Source: Dipetalonema caudispina
Taxonomy: Eukaryota > Nematoda > Chromadorea > Rhabditida > Onchocercidae
Assembly: GCA_013365325.1 (NCBI GenBank)
Contig: JABVXV010000024.1
Coordinates: 186,001 to 250,000 of the forward strand
Reading direction: 5' to 3'
DNA length: 64,000 nt
The translations under genes and the position numbers were made by a program. Below, piece after piece: positions 40,181 through 54,000 of the stretch (positions are counted from its first letter, which is position 1; each line of letters starts with the position of its first letter). Under the pieces are notes generated by a model that had not been told where the DNA came from, searched no databases, and was given only the letters and a program-made list of their open reading frames with translations.

Positions 40181-43100
40181 GAGCTTGCGTAAATGTTGTG
40201 CCGCAGATATTTAACTCTTCAATGTGCGTTTTTTTTCCTACTCAACAGATTTTATGATTTCATTGTCAATTGCTGCAGCTTATTTCATTTTATGAATTGC
40301 GCATACAGTACCAGTAAGATCTTTATCAATTAGTCTTGCAATAATATCCTAAAAGAAATTCTTTTGTGGGAACTTATTTCGGATACTAGCTTCTAAAAAA
40401 AAAGGAAAAAAAACGATTCCATTAGAAGAGGTACATAGAGATATATTCCTGGAAGATTCATATAAGACGGGAATTGTATTCATGTTAGCCAACTAGGATT
40501 TAATAGCTGAGAAGTTACCTAATGATATGACTGAGTATAACTGTTGAAAGCTTGTTTAATCATAAATATTTGATCTAATAGTTGCTTACAGAGTGAAAAT
40601 TGAAAAACTTTCTCAATAAAAAAAGATAATTTCTAACTCTTAATTTTTGCAAAATATGTGAAAGTGAACTTCTAAAAAGTTTTTTGATCGAAAAAATACT
40701 TCCCAAACAGGTACAATACGATATTTCATCATCATTATCATCGCATAAAGTGCGTAATGATAAGTAGTAAAGAGAATAGGTATGATAAACGATATAATTC
40801 ATTTTTGACGGTGACATTTTTCCTCAGACGACTAATGGACAGTATTAAAAAAGTACTTTTAGATGTTCTCAATATTAACTGTAGTGTAACAAGAAAAAGA
40901 GATTCATATGATATTGTCTGATGTATCAATCAAAAAAACAAAAAAAAAAAAAAAAAAAAGAGAGCAGGATGAAATAATCACTAAAAATTGAGAAAATTGC
41001 TTATTATTTAGCTAAAAGAAATTTTCAGATTCAGAATGTATTTCGATTAGATGGCTTCTTGATATTAAGATTGATAGCATTACTGCAAGAAATTATACTG
41101 AAAAGCTTTTAAGAGTCTCATTAAATAATATATACTTATTTAAAGCTAATATGCAAATGCATAAATAACCTTCATTATTTTACTGATAATTGAAGTATCC
41201 ATGTTAGAAATATCGTCAAAATCAGTTACGAGCCACTTAAGAACTTTTGAGATTTATTCCATGTTGCAGTTCCGCATGATACTATCTTATTTTAGTGTAA
41301 AGAATCGTTTATTAAAGCTAAATACTTTTTATTGTTGTCTGTTGATGAAACAAACAATATTTGGTTATCAAAAATGGACAAGCATTTCGATAACCTTACT
41401 TTGTTTCAAATAAAGCTATCTATAAAATCAAAATTCTTCTATTACAATATTCCTATCAGAGTAACACTTCGTGAGAAACCAATCAGCAGTATTGTTGAAA
41501 TCTTTAGTTTTGCAAAAGAAATTCCATGAAAAAAATTTGAAACATATCCATCTTCAACAAAAACATTAAGTAGAAATAATTGTATTAATGTTACCTTGCA
41601 AGTGAGTACAAATTCTTCTTCAGCTGAAACATATGATAATGGATCATTTGACAAATTCAGAATCATTCTGTATCGCAGAATCGTAGAATTTAATGATGTA
41701 TCTTTTTTGATATTATTTATTATCGAGAGATAGAAATATTGTAACAATGAATTCCGCATATCATTTAGTAGCATATGATACTATATCATCGAAGTGATAT
41801 TAGAGAAGGGAAAATATCTCCGTTACGATACTATCGTTATATGATAAATAGGAATTCAGGTGGAGATGTTTAGAAGAAATTTTCCTTTAAAATTTCAATT
41901 CAATATGTATTTTAATACTATTTTTTCTTAATTTTTCATTTAACAATGCTTATTTTATGATAGCAATTCATAGTTCGAATTGCTGACTATTTGTTTGAAT
42001 CCATTCAAAGCACAATCAAGTATTTAAATGAATTTTCAAACAAATACTTGAGTAATGAAATTAATTTTTCAGTGGATTTTCTTCGTCCAATCTTAGTTTC
42101 ACACTCAGGGGAACATCATATCCTTTTATTCATTTTACAAACATTAAAATTATGCTAACCGATCAGAAATATAAAAAGGGAAAAAGTGATTATCACATAT
42201 TTATCCACCTTAGTTATGTGTAAAAATGTTTTCATGCTATTTGCTTAGTCATTTAATAATCTTGAGGATATCATGGTCATATAACCAATACAGTTTTTCA
42301 CACTTTGAAAATCAAATAAAAACATTTCTATCTGCAACAAAATTATTTACATATGGTTCATTAATTTGATATATATATAAATTCAATATAAACTTTAGAA
42401 ATCCAACAAAATGTGCATCTTCCTGGAAAACGTCCAAACCACAGCAAAATAAATTTTATCGGTTGATATTGCCAAAACAAAAAAAAAAAAAAAAAAAACT
42501 GTGAGAATTGTTAAATTCGAATCGAAGTTGCAATCGACTCTTTTGATAATTTATGAATTTGGGAAGATAGATATCAGTGATATAGGAAAAATTAAGACAT
42601 ATTGAAAAGAAAACAATATGAACATCAATGAAAATGGATTTACAAGTGATAATATTAAAAGGATATAAGAGAAGAAATAAACTAGTGGGCAAATGCAAAT
42701 TTACAGTTTGACAAGTACCTTCATCGCTTTTCTTCTGAATTATATTCAAACTATTTTGAGTTCTGTGGACCATTTTCTTTTGCAAGATATTCCAATTGGG
42801 ATTTCGTTATCACAATGATGATAACGAACTGATAATTTGATATGCGGAAACATAGGATAGTAAGATTGAGGGCAATTTCATTGCCTCAACAAATTATGTT
42901 TCATTTTTTTGATTTTTTCCTGACTAATTGTATTTTAGCATTACTTTATTTTTCTAATTTTTTGTGACCTTTTTCTTTTCATTTTTAAAGTCTTTTCCTT
43001 TAATTAAGTTTTCTTTCGCTTAGCATTCATTTTCATTTTTTTGGCTTTCTCCAATGAATTAGAGAAGTTATTGTTTAAACATATGGTTCTTTAATTAATT

Positions 43101-44879
43101 ACTAAATGAGTAGCCCTCAATTAATGGGTCGATTTAATAGCCAATTACGATTATCGGTTAATTTGTTAACCAATTAACTATTCCATGAGAAGTAAAAATG
43201 TTACCGCAAATAAGCACATTTTTTGTTCTCACAGAATTTAATGGTAGTATCTAATTTGGTTTGCTTTTAATAACAGATAAGATTTGAAAATTAATATAAA
43301 AATTGAATTAATCATTTTCACCATTTTTGTCTTAAATGTAAACATAACCGATTGAAAACATCCGAAAATCGATATATTTGTTTGGAAATAAAGGTACAGA
43401 TATGACTTATCATTTAAACTAACACTCGAAATCGTAAATGCTATTTCTCAGTAAAAATATTTTATTTAATTAATAAATTGACCAACAGATTGATAATATG
43501 AAACTTTCCAAATTAATGAATAGAAAAAACGAACCTTCATAGTGAAATTGTATCAGAAGATCAAAATGTGCAATTGACCGCTACTGCCCGTTGCAGTTAT
43601 TGTATCTAGGTGACCGCTGGATATGAAGTGACCTAATTTCATACTGAAATGACCAGCAGACTTGAACCAACTAATTTCTTGAACCTCTGCTCTATTCCTA
43701 TCCAATCCTTTTCATACCATCGTAAAATTTCATGAAATAGTTTACCGATAATCGCAATAGATGATTTATCTGTTAAATAGAAGCAGCATTTGTTGAAAAT
43801 TTGGCAGATGAAATAAACAGAAAATTATTAATGCATGGAAATTGTGATAATCAATTTCTTATCATTCAGTAATTTTATTCAAATATTTTTATTCCAGTTA
43901 TCTCAATAGTAATTTTGATTAATTAAATTTCAATCGAGATAGAAGAATTTGAATAATTGGAAGCATACAAAAGTCAACATAATTTCAAGCATTTTCCGTT
44001 ATATACTGCAAATTAATGATAAAAAATGGGATATGTTATACAGAAATAAGTAGGGCAAAATGAAGTTTATGAAGAAAATTATCTTCAGATTCTATTTCAG
44101 AAAGAAATGACTATCTCTCGATTTCTATAAATTTTTTCATCTTTTTTCTGAACTTCTACTTCCAATTGCCATTGAATCAGTGAAGATTCTGATAAAAAAT
44201 GAGATTTAACAAGTCGCGAAATGAAAAGATGGAGAAGTTAAAAAAGATGGAAGGAATTTCATTTGGGTATTGAATCCGAATGTTATCGAGATTAAAAATT
44301 TTTCAAGTATTCACACTTAAGCATTCTCAAATATGGGAACATATTAGATATGTACAATACCCAATTTCTCGTCTGTCACAAAAATGATCGTTTCATGTAT
44401 CCAAAACTTACAGTTCAAATTTTTACAATTTAGTACTTGAGGAAAATCCAGGAATCACCTATTATTATCTTTTATCACCAAAGATAATTGTCAAAATCCA
44501 CGTAGGATAAGCTGATGATAAAAAAAGTGAAATCAACTTGTCTTAAAGATTAAAGAACGAAGTGGTCATTTCAAAATCACTTCATACAGAAATAAAGGAT
44601 CACTTGATCCCTTAGAAAGGTTATTTGATTACGATCACAAGAGAACGCCCTGTAATGTTTTAAAGTTAGTAAATCATTGAAAATTTGTAGTTTAGATTTA
44701 CAGCGAAAAATGGATGAAACTTGGTTCTTCTCAATCAAAATTTCACTTTTAGTAATTGATCGTGGTTGTGTTGGAAGAAAACGATAGAAATTTTATTGTC
44801 ACTCAAATTCATGAAATATAATACGAACATCAAGAAGCTAAGATGAAGTTAAATGATAAATTTAATTTAAACTATCAAA
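40181..44879. other. Gene-poor AT-rich stretch, 4.7 kb
   Basis: I found no exon with convincing coding character or matching splice phases on either strand. Open frames of 60-110 codons are A/T-driven (Phe, Leu, Ile, Lys, Asn). Poly(A) runs occur near 40940 and 42480. A small palindrome GGTTAA-TTTG-TTAACC is at 43156-43171. Confidence 0.45.
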
Positions 44880-45665
44880 CTAAAGCGCGTGAAGTTGAGT
44901 TTGATGGGAAAACGTAATTTCAGTTGATGTCAATTGTTCTGTGCCACTTTTAGGGACACTACTTTCTGCCGCATGTGAAGCTTTTTCTTCTGGTACATTA
45001 CTTCCGCTTTCACTTTTTTCCTTTCCTTTTTCTGATATTTTATTAAATGGCGAAACTTTTTTAACATTTTGTTGTCGTCGATATGGCGGCCTTAATAGAT
45101 GATGATGTCTACGATGAAATGCCTTAAAATTTTGCACTTAAAAACTTGTTGAAATAAAACAATGACTTTTGTTAATGTAGCAAACGTTATAAGTTAATTA
45201 ATCAAAACACATACCTTAACTTTTACGTCATCAAAAAGTGGATCACGTCGAATATTTACACGATCCGGTGCTTCATCAGGCACAAATTCCGTTAGTTCAA
45301 CTTCATCTACTTGTGTTTCCTCCAGCGCTAATTTCTTGCCTTTTGACATCTTAATGGTTGCGAAATATTTGCATATCACTCTGAAAGCTTACTGCAATAT
45401 ATTACGGTAATTAAAGCAGCTAAAAAAAAATTTTAACAAAAAATCAGCAACTATTATTGGTTCGATCATTAAAAGAGATTACCCTTCCAATATCGTCACA
45501 ATTTTTCTATTAGTTCTGGGAAGAATGGAAACAAAAGTGTAACTTACGGATGACAGAACCAAAAATAAAGAAGCGGTAAAACACAGCAACTAAAAAGCAT
45601 TCCACCACTAATCAAATATGTATGCCTTAATGATAAACTTGTTAGAGCTTCTGCGTGCTCATCCG
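44880..45665 (-). CDS. Small single-pass membrane protein with charged C-terminal tail (5' end unresolved)
   Basis: Three minus-strand exons join in phase: 45548-45665, 45215-45380 and 44880-45122 (stop at 44880-44882), about 175 residues. The first of these needs one base from an upstream exon (phase 1). The order is: short ectodomain end (DEHAEALTSLSLRHTY), one hydrophobic segment (ISGGMLFSCCVLPLLYFWF) followed by HPVICKYFATIK, an acidic stretch (EETQVDEVELTEFVPDEAPD), then a basic, His/Arg-rich part (HRRHHHLLRPPYRRQQ) and a Ser/Glu/Lys-rich end. I do not recognise the family. The upstream exon may be the one proposed at 47276-47317. If that is wrong, translation might begin at the Met in GGMLF. 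The gene lies just downstream of the 976-residue gene on the same strand. Confidence 0.65.
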
Positions 45666-45838
45666 CTGAAAACGCATAATGAAAACAAAATAAAAAAAAG
45701 GGGAAAAGTTTCCAAAAAATAAACAATATCATTAGGAGTTTTAAAAGTATCCGCTTATTGATGAAATATTTCACCAAACATTAAAATCGTTAACTTACAC
45801 TTGCATATATATCAGCTAAACATAAACGATATGACATA

Positions 45839-45922
45839 ACATATTTACTACGATATAGCAATATAGTATGTCATATTTACTACGATATAACAGTACGGTA
45901 TGCCATATTTACTACGGTATGG
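45839..45922. repeat. 32-bp tandem repeat, about 2.6 copies
   Basis: CATATTTACTACGATAT recurs at about 45839, 45872 and 45904 with period 32 and a few mismatches in the remainder. It lies upstream of the small membrane-protein exons and has no coding sense. Confidence 0.8.
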
Positions 45923-47195
45923 ATTAAATTGAATACTGGGCGATTTATACTTTATATTTAGCTTTCGATAGTGTAAAATGTAAGGTACAGATATCTGTTC
46001 TTGAACGTGGCATTTCTTGACTTTCGATTGTAGCCATATTAATTGTTCTGAATTCCTTTATTTATACCACATCAACGATGAATTTTTTGGGCTAAAATTG
46101 AAGCAAAGATTTTATCAAGAATTCATTTATTTTCTTTTTTAACTTTACAAAGGATTTATTTGCAACACTTTTTCAGAATAACTAATAACCTATTTATCTA
46201 ATGGTTATCTTTCTTCTATCTTTTTGCATATTTTGAAAATTCAGTTACATAAAATTCGTGGTCACTTAATTCGTAGTTAATTATTTTTCAAATGTAATGT
46301 CAGTAAAGCGCTAATACTTGTCAAAGTATGGGATGAAACAAACCATTCAAAAAAATATTATTGCTAAAAATGAGAATAATTTAAAAGTTTCAATTCTACG
46401 CAAACTTAAATCTAGTATTATCGGTATGCAAATATGAAATGGTTAATCTCATAAAATACAAGTGTAAATATTGGAAGATTTGATTATAAGATATGATAGT
46501 TTCAAAAAAGATGAAGTTTTGTTTTGGTTTAAAACGGCTGTAATAATCTGGATATTCGTTGATAAAAATCGGGTCACTTAGAAGTGTGGAATATAAGTTT
46601 GAAAGACTTTAGGAATGAGTAGCTTTATGCTTTCACAACTAATCTAAGTTTTCCTCAATCAGTGAAACAACAATTGATATTTTTAGACATTTGATCAATT
46701 AGCTGAACTGCTCATTAGTCGCTCATTAGCGACGAACTAATTAATCAATGATTTCAGAAGTATATTTGCCATATTGAAGCAATTTCAGGATGGCACTTTT
46801 TTCATTATTTATTATTACACTGTTTATTTATTATATTTATACAGACTTACAGTTATCATTTGATTTTAAAGGTTCCAAAAACTTTGGAAATTAATTTGCT
46901 TATCACCAATGCATACCTTTGAGGTTAATCTGCTTGCTATTAAAGTATTCCGAAAAAAAAGTTGCAGTGAATCTCGCATTTTTCTGTTTTATTAGATATT
47001 ATATTTCATTATTTATTTCATTGTATGTCGGGAAACCCGAAATTCATTCCTAAACAGACATTATTGTAAATAATAACGTTATAGCAATAAATTGTAAAAC
47101 TTGTTAATTCTCATACTAATTTAAAAAAATATAAACTCAATACTTCCAATTCATTCCCATTTTCATTCTTAAATTTATCTAATGCCTAATTCTAA

Positions 47196-47585
47196 TTATG
47201 TATTCAATTCCGTAAGCCATCTGTTAAGCTTTCTACCATACTCCTTTTGTAAAATTGTTGTTAATCGTATTTTACCACAAATGTTAACTAAACACCTGCG
47301 ATCCATTTCATCACATTCTAAATTCATTAAATTAATTCTATCTAATGCTTAATTAATTATTCGTTCATATACAATTTTTAGCTTTCTTACTATATCCCTT
47401 TTGTAAAATTGTTTCCTTCTCACAAATATCTTGTTATCAAAGTATTCTATCATAATCCGCCCATTTATAACGGTATAAAATATTTCTAAAAGATGCCTTT
47501 TTTTTCCTTGGTACCGACTGCTTGCATATACAACATCAACTTCGCCTATCTGCCAACCATTGCAAATTAATTTGCGTCCAGTCAA
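47196..47585 (-). pseudogene. Open stretch with one internal stop and an internal duplication; unknown origin
   Basis: On the minus strand a frame runs 78 codons (47585-47349), meets a single TAA, and continues in the same frame for 50 codons to a second TAA (47196-47198). The composition is more protein-like than the local noise (CNGWQIGEVDVVYASSRYQG; CDEMDRRCLVNICGKIRL). The two parts are related: KIF...YKRDIVRKLKIVYERIIN resembles KIR...QKEYGRKLNRWLTELN, and the DNA shows a matching direct repeat of roughly 130 bp. It may be a decayed gene fragment. Alternatively the piece 47276-47317 (acceptor GAATTTAG, donor GTAAAA, phase 1 in and out, two Cys) may be a real exon of the small membrane protein at 44880-45665. 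No family recognised. Confidence 0.35.
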
Positions 47586-48061
47586 TTACTATCAACTCGA
47601 CTCTTAAATTCAATTATTGTCTATTATTTAACTTTATTCTACTATTAATAATATATTAGAAATAAATTTACTGATTTGATTCTCTATATTAAAACACCAC
47701 AGACATCAACCAGATATCAAGCAACCCGTATTACTAACTCAACCAACCTTATCATTAAACTTAACCAACTTTCACTACATTGTATATTATTATATATGAT
47801 ATAATACATCCCGGACACCGTAAAAATTCATCCTGACTTTGATTCTCTCAAATTGACTAAAAGAAAATAATTGTAATATTGGTGTGCTTACGATAGCATA
47901 TCATTCCTCCGTTTTCGATGATACAGTTTATTTAAGAAGTTTATTGTCGAATTAAGTAATGTAAAAGGATATAATCAATACTATTGGCTGTAAAATATGA
48001 CAGACAAAACATTTTGAATCCTTGTAACAATCATTTACTTTTTTTCTTTCTTGAATTAAAT

Positions 48062-51000
48062 CTATTTTGGTATTTGATTCGTACTTTCTGCGGCCGTACT
48101 ACCTAAATTGGTTGGAGCATTGCGTTCACCTCCAGCTGTCACCAGATCGCTACTGGATGTTGATGAAGATTTTTTCTTTTTCCCTGCAGCACCTCCTTCT
48201 CGCCCTAAGCCTAACTGTCCAACTGCCGCAGCAATAATGTGAGCTTGTCGCTTAGCTTCTATCTCTTGTTGGACTAGCTTTCGTTTACGACGTAATAAAT
48301 TGAGTTCTGAAAATAAAATTTAGCTGCTTTTTTTCGACTTGATTATCGAACTATTTAGGCATTGTAATCAGCCTCATCACGGATATCCCTTATTAACCTT
48401 TGAACCTCTTATGGAAGATCTTGTGTACTGTTATCAGACATACTTCGAAGACGTCGACGTGCACGATCACGTAGTTTACGCTTCTTACGATGCTTCAAAA
48501 TGCCCATTTTAATCTTGTAACGACGTCGTGCTGGTATAATATTTGCTCGATGATAAATAACAATAATGATTAGAATCAATAAAAGCAGAATATCCAAGAC
48601 AAAAACTTTCAGTACAAATCCCATGAAAAAAGGTCTGTAAATACTCGAATTATATTTAAATCAAACTAATCATTGACATCAAGGAATGAATATGCTTCTT
48701 GGGACATTTATATATAATACACCACATCTTCGCAGTTTACAGATGAGTGGGATTAAAAGGTCAAGGCTCTCGGAATATTCTCAGTTCAGACGATATATCA
48801 GTTTAAGAAGTCTTCCTTTCTTATCGTTGATGAATCTCAAAGAATCTAAAGTAAAATATACAAAAAAAATATCTTATGATGACACTTACGCATTTACAAG
48901 TCTACATTTCTGGGTGTGAAATTCTGGTCTTCCTATAATTTCACTCTCTATTCCAAATGCGGCTTCTGAAATCATTCAAATTTTGCAAATATTCTATTAA
49001 AACTAACATTTTTGATGTTAATTTAGGTCAAGGTTAAAAGAGGGAAAAAAAGTGATGCTAATAAATAAGTGATCATGCGTGTATGATTTCAAGTTTTCTA
49101 CTTCTTACATCACCACGATATCGTATTTCATCTAAAAAACCATTTGGTGAACAGATTTTTGCAACATATTTTATAGAAAAATTTTTTATAACAAGCTAAA
49201 TAATGTATTACTTTCGAAATCTTGCTTAGCCACAGCTTTAGTTACAGCTACTGTTTCATTTCTACGTTCTTCGATTGCTTCTGTCTCCGAATGCAAAATA
49301 TATGCTGTTTCACTGGAAAGTTAGCAAAAGAAAAGATTTCTGATTAGGAAAAAAAATAATGGAAAGGAGTAAAAATGAGAGCTAAATGATTTAAATTATT
49401 ATAAAATTGTAATTAAATCATTTCATGCAGACAACGTTTATCGATTCAAAATGAAAAACAAAAAGAATAAAATGAACGATACTTACGCCTCACGATACAG
49501 AATTCTCCCGGTGTAAATACCAATGGTATCAAATTTAGCATCGAAAGTTATTTTTACACTAAAAATTCTCCATGAACAGCAATGTTGTAAGGAAAACAGA
49601 TTTTTTTGATGCTTATAAAATTTTTGAGATTATAGAAATAAATTTTATAAAATGCTTTTTGTTTCAAAATAAGTAAATGTATGCATAATTCGCTTACATA
49701 TTTCCACTATCATTCAAAATCCCATTGAATTTTTTGTTTAATTTTACCATCATTCCACTTTGAAAATGATCATATCACCTCCCGATCATATTACGTTGAA
49801 CTTCGTAAGGTAAAATTCGAAAACTTAGTTATACTATTCATAAATGTTCAAAAACTACACTTACTCGCTAGGATTCTCGATACTTAAAACTGAGGCTCCT
49901 TTGGAATCGCTGCAAATTATAAAGCATTACAGCATGTATCGAAGAATCTAAGATGAAATAATTAGGCCTACTAAGGGATGTTTAAATTGGTGTTAGTGTA
50001 GAATTTAATTTTGTTAATCGCTAATTTGGATTGTTGCAGAAAGTCTCTAAGCTATCAATTTCCATATGAATAATAATTAAAATTACATAGTTTCGTGATG
50101 ACAAAGTTTTAAAAAAAAAAAAGAAAATGACAGGACTTACTTGTAAAGAACATATGGAAATGATATGGAATAGATGAAATTATTCAAGAACTTTTCCTTC
50201 TGAATATGTTTCAAAGTATTAGTAATTATCGTATTCGGTGTTACTAATGCAACTTCATTTTTACGCCTCATTACGTAAACTATTCCAGGAACCGAAATAT
50301 CATACATCGCTGAGGACATTTCAAAATCGCAAGGATACTAAAAATATTACAGGATTTTTTTTTTTTTAAAAAAAATCTAATTCTTACGAATTGCATTTTT
50401 TTATATTTTTACATGGCAATGATCCGAAAACTTTCTTTCTCCTCTATGCTCACATGAGAATGATGTTTAATATCTATTAATTAATTGATTATTGTAACTA
50501 AGTATTGCTTCGATATAAACGATCACATGATGTTGTTGATCCAATTAAATTTCAAAAACATATTTTAGTCAAATTGATTTTTAAAACATTAAACAATTTT
50601 AAAGGTAGCTGAAAAAGCTATGAAGCAAAATATAATATTCTACCAACGATTTTATCGCTTACCTCTGTTAAATATAACAAAATTATAAATATTTCAATGA
50701 CCATAATTGTAAAAGTAAAAATATAAATGTAATAAAATTGAAATATACAAAAGCAAATAGTTTAAATGAACTAACTTTCATGATTTTCCTGTATGATACC
50801 TGGAAAATGAAACAGTTGAAATAATGAAGTTACAAGGCACTTATCTGATGATATTCTTCCGTCAATAATTATGATAAAACTCACCGCGAATGCGGGGAAT
50901 GAATAGTTTTTAATATGTTTTTGTTGACCCTTTCTTATTTTGCGTCTTTGGAAGTGATACGTACATTCCGTACGTGGTTTATGCTGATAATACGTATAAT

Positions 51001-54000
51001 CATCAATGTTATGAATGGTATGAAATGTGTTGGGTGCAATAGTGAACGAATTATTTTTGTCGAATTCCGAATCAATCAAATTATGCGTATATGCAACAAT
51101 TCCTGATCTAAAAGAAAATATTATAAACTTTTTGAAAATTGCATTATAAGTGAAGTTTATTGCTTTATTTTGATCAAAAGTACTTTTTTAATATAAATTA
51201 GTAAATAGAAAATTGTTGATAATAACTGTAGTATTATAAAGGAATATTATAACGAAATTACCTAAAATATTAATGCTAACCTAATATGTATATTCATCAA
51301 ACTATACTTCGAAATATCATCCAAAATCCTTTCTGCACTAAAATCTGTGCAGAAATCAAATACTTTCTATTATTATATCACGTTATCTAATACTACTTCA
51401 CTATCATAAATTTTTTTAGAGATAAAGTTGTATGTAAGCTTTTAAATATATTCCGCAAATGTGATAAACGTTTACGGAATATATTGAAGAGAGAAAACTC
51501 ACTCCTTAATTCCTTTTTCAATATCTTGATAATCAATCGATGCTTTAATTCGTACTCCTTCAACATTTATTCCATCTTTAGTTCGTAGAACAGTTATATA
51601 AGAATCCAAAAGAATCGCACGCATTTCATACGACTTATCACATCCTAAAATTTCTGATTTTGCAAAAAAAAAAAAAAAAAAAAACAATAACAAAGTTGTC
51701 AATTTTTATAAAATATCATGCATTATCAGCGAAAATTTGAATCATCCTGATAAGAATATCAAAATATACCATTATGAGAATGATATTCTGTTAGAGATTA
51801 TGAAATGTTTACCATTTCCACTCAAATTTACTTTCTCGAAATCTTCAAATTTCATTATCACGAAAACGGTACAATTAACTATCCCATAGAAAGATATCGG
51901 AAATTTCTTCGTTTCTTTACGAAGTGCTTCCAAATACCTATAGCAATTCAATTGTTTAAATCAATCGTTCAATACTAATTAAAGATTTAACTTAAACTTA
52001 ATTACAACAACAATCTCAACTGATCAATAGCTGTATTCTACTATCTACATATTTAGTAATAATATACTAATTGAACAATATTCAATTGTATATTTTTAAA
52101 CGCTAAAAGATTTCTCTCACTATCAAATGATGACATCAATTGAACTTTTGTTGAAAGTGTAAACGGAAGAAATTCAAAATGTAACATACTCATCTTCGAT
52201 ATATTCATTAGGAAAATATAAAAGTGCATTGACATAATTGCCGTAATTAGTTAATATTTTTGTATGAGAAACAACGGATTTTTGAGTTGTACTGAAAAAA
52301 AAAAAAAAAAAAAAAACTATGATAAAATAGCGATAACAATTCGGAATACTGATAAGAAGTTAACATTGCTATTTTTTATTTTAGCTATTGAGAACTGAAT
52401 TGGATACTTGGCGTATTCTATCATAATTCTTTCGACTTAAAGCGATTTTATTTCTATTGCTTACTCAAAAAATAAAATTTTGTTTTCTATTTTATCAATT
52501 TACCTTTTGTTTCATCAGCAACACCTTTCATTTATTGTTTTTACGAAATTATCTATTTCTATTTTATTCTAAGCTAGCAATCATATAAGAAATGGAACTG
52601 AAAAATAGGATAGGCCTAAGTTTCTAATAATAACCGAAACAGTGCTTTAAATTATCTAAAAATATAATAAATTGAACAATTATAGCAATTTATATAAAGA
52701 AAAATATTACAATTGAAAACTTCCATTTGTCTAACTGTGATTTTTTAATAATTGAAATTTTTTAAATTCTAAGAGAAAAAAGATGAGATTACTCACTTGA
52801 AGACTTCATATGTCATTTCGATAGCTTTATTCCTTGAAAATATCAATTATTAAAATTTTTTACAATCAGTTTTAAATGGCCCAAATGATTAAATCCAAAA
52901 CAATAACAACGGGCTAGTAGAGTTGTGTTGAATTAAGACAATTAAAGAGATTAACATTATATAACAGAATTAATATCTGATAAATAGAGGGAGAAAATAA
53001 ATTTTCAATGATAGCAATTGATACTCCAAAAATTTTGCTTGAAGTAACATAAATTTTGTAAGAAATGAAACAAACTTTTCATTATAAAATAATGTCCGTC
53101 CATTTCGAAGATGAAGTGGCCATTGGCTCTCAATTCCTTCATATGGCTTTAAATTTCCGCGGTAGTTGTCAAATCGATTCTGAAAGTAATACAGTAAGAA
53201 ATTAATGAAAAATATTAATAAATCGGAGATTATCAATTAATAGGCTAATTTCTCATTTTTTGGGAAAAATAGCACTTTGCAGAAAAAATACATTAAATGA
53301 CTAATTAATTTTTGGCGTGCAGTTGGATGTTATAGCATGCAAAATAAATCGTTATGATCTGAAATGCGGCGCAATGGTGCAATATTGCATTTTCCGCTTA
53401 TTTTGGGCAAACTTATAGTTTTCAAGTTAAAACACAACGAACTTTCTAATAGTCTTTCGCTTTTTTTGAAATAAAAATTTATGTATAGATTTATAAATTG
53501 ACTAAGGAAAGATCAGTTTAGGTATCTTTGTTCGAAATGAATTTTTGATTGGAATAATAAAATAATTGAAGCGAAGGAATAGTTGCTACTATTAAATCAG
53601 TCATCTTATGTTTCAATCATTTAATTAATCTTTTGGATGAGGAAAGAAGGAGAAAATTTCCTGAAAATTTACAAGAATTAAAGTGATAATTTGAGGAATG
53701 CATCAAACAAAATAGTTAATGAGTTAATTAATTAACCAGCTTAGGATCCGAATAAGGTTTCAAAACTCCGTCGTGATTAAAAGTTAATTTTAGTTCATGT
53801 GCCGTAGAAGAGTCAATGAAAAAAATCAGCTTGGCATTCTTGGCATCATAATCAACTTTTCGGCATTTTTTCTTTAATGTCTTGACGACAGTCATATCAC
53901 TCTTTTTCAAATAGATAGCTTTGATGCCATTCCTAAATACTTCAAATTCATGCATTTCATCATGCCGATCTGAGCCAAATATTCCAAAACAAATTTATGA

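Noticed and set aside
41201..41774. Overlapping frames of 65-110 codons on both strands
   Set aside because: AT-rich composition, no matching splice phases, no motif.
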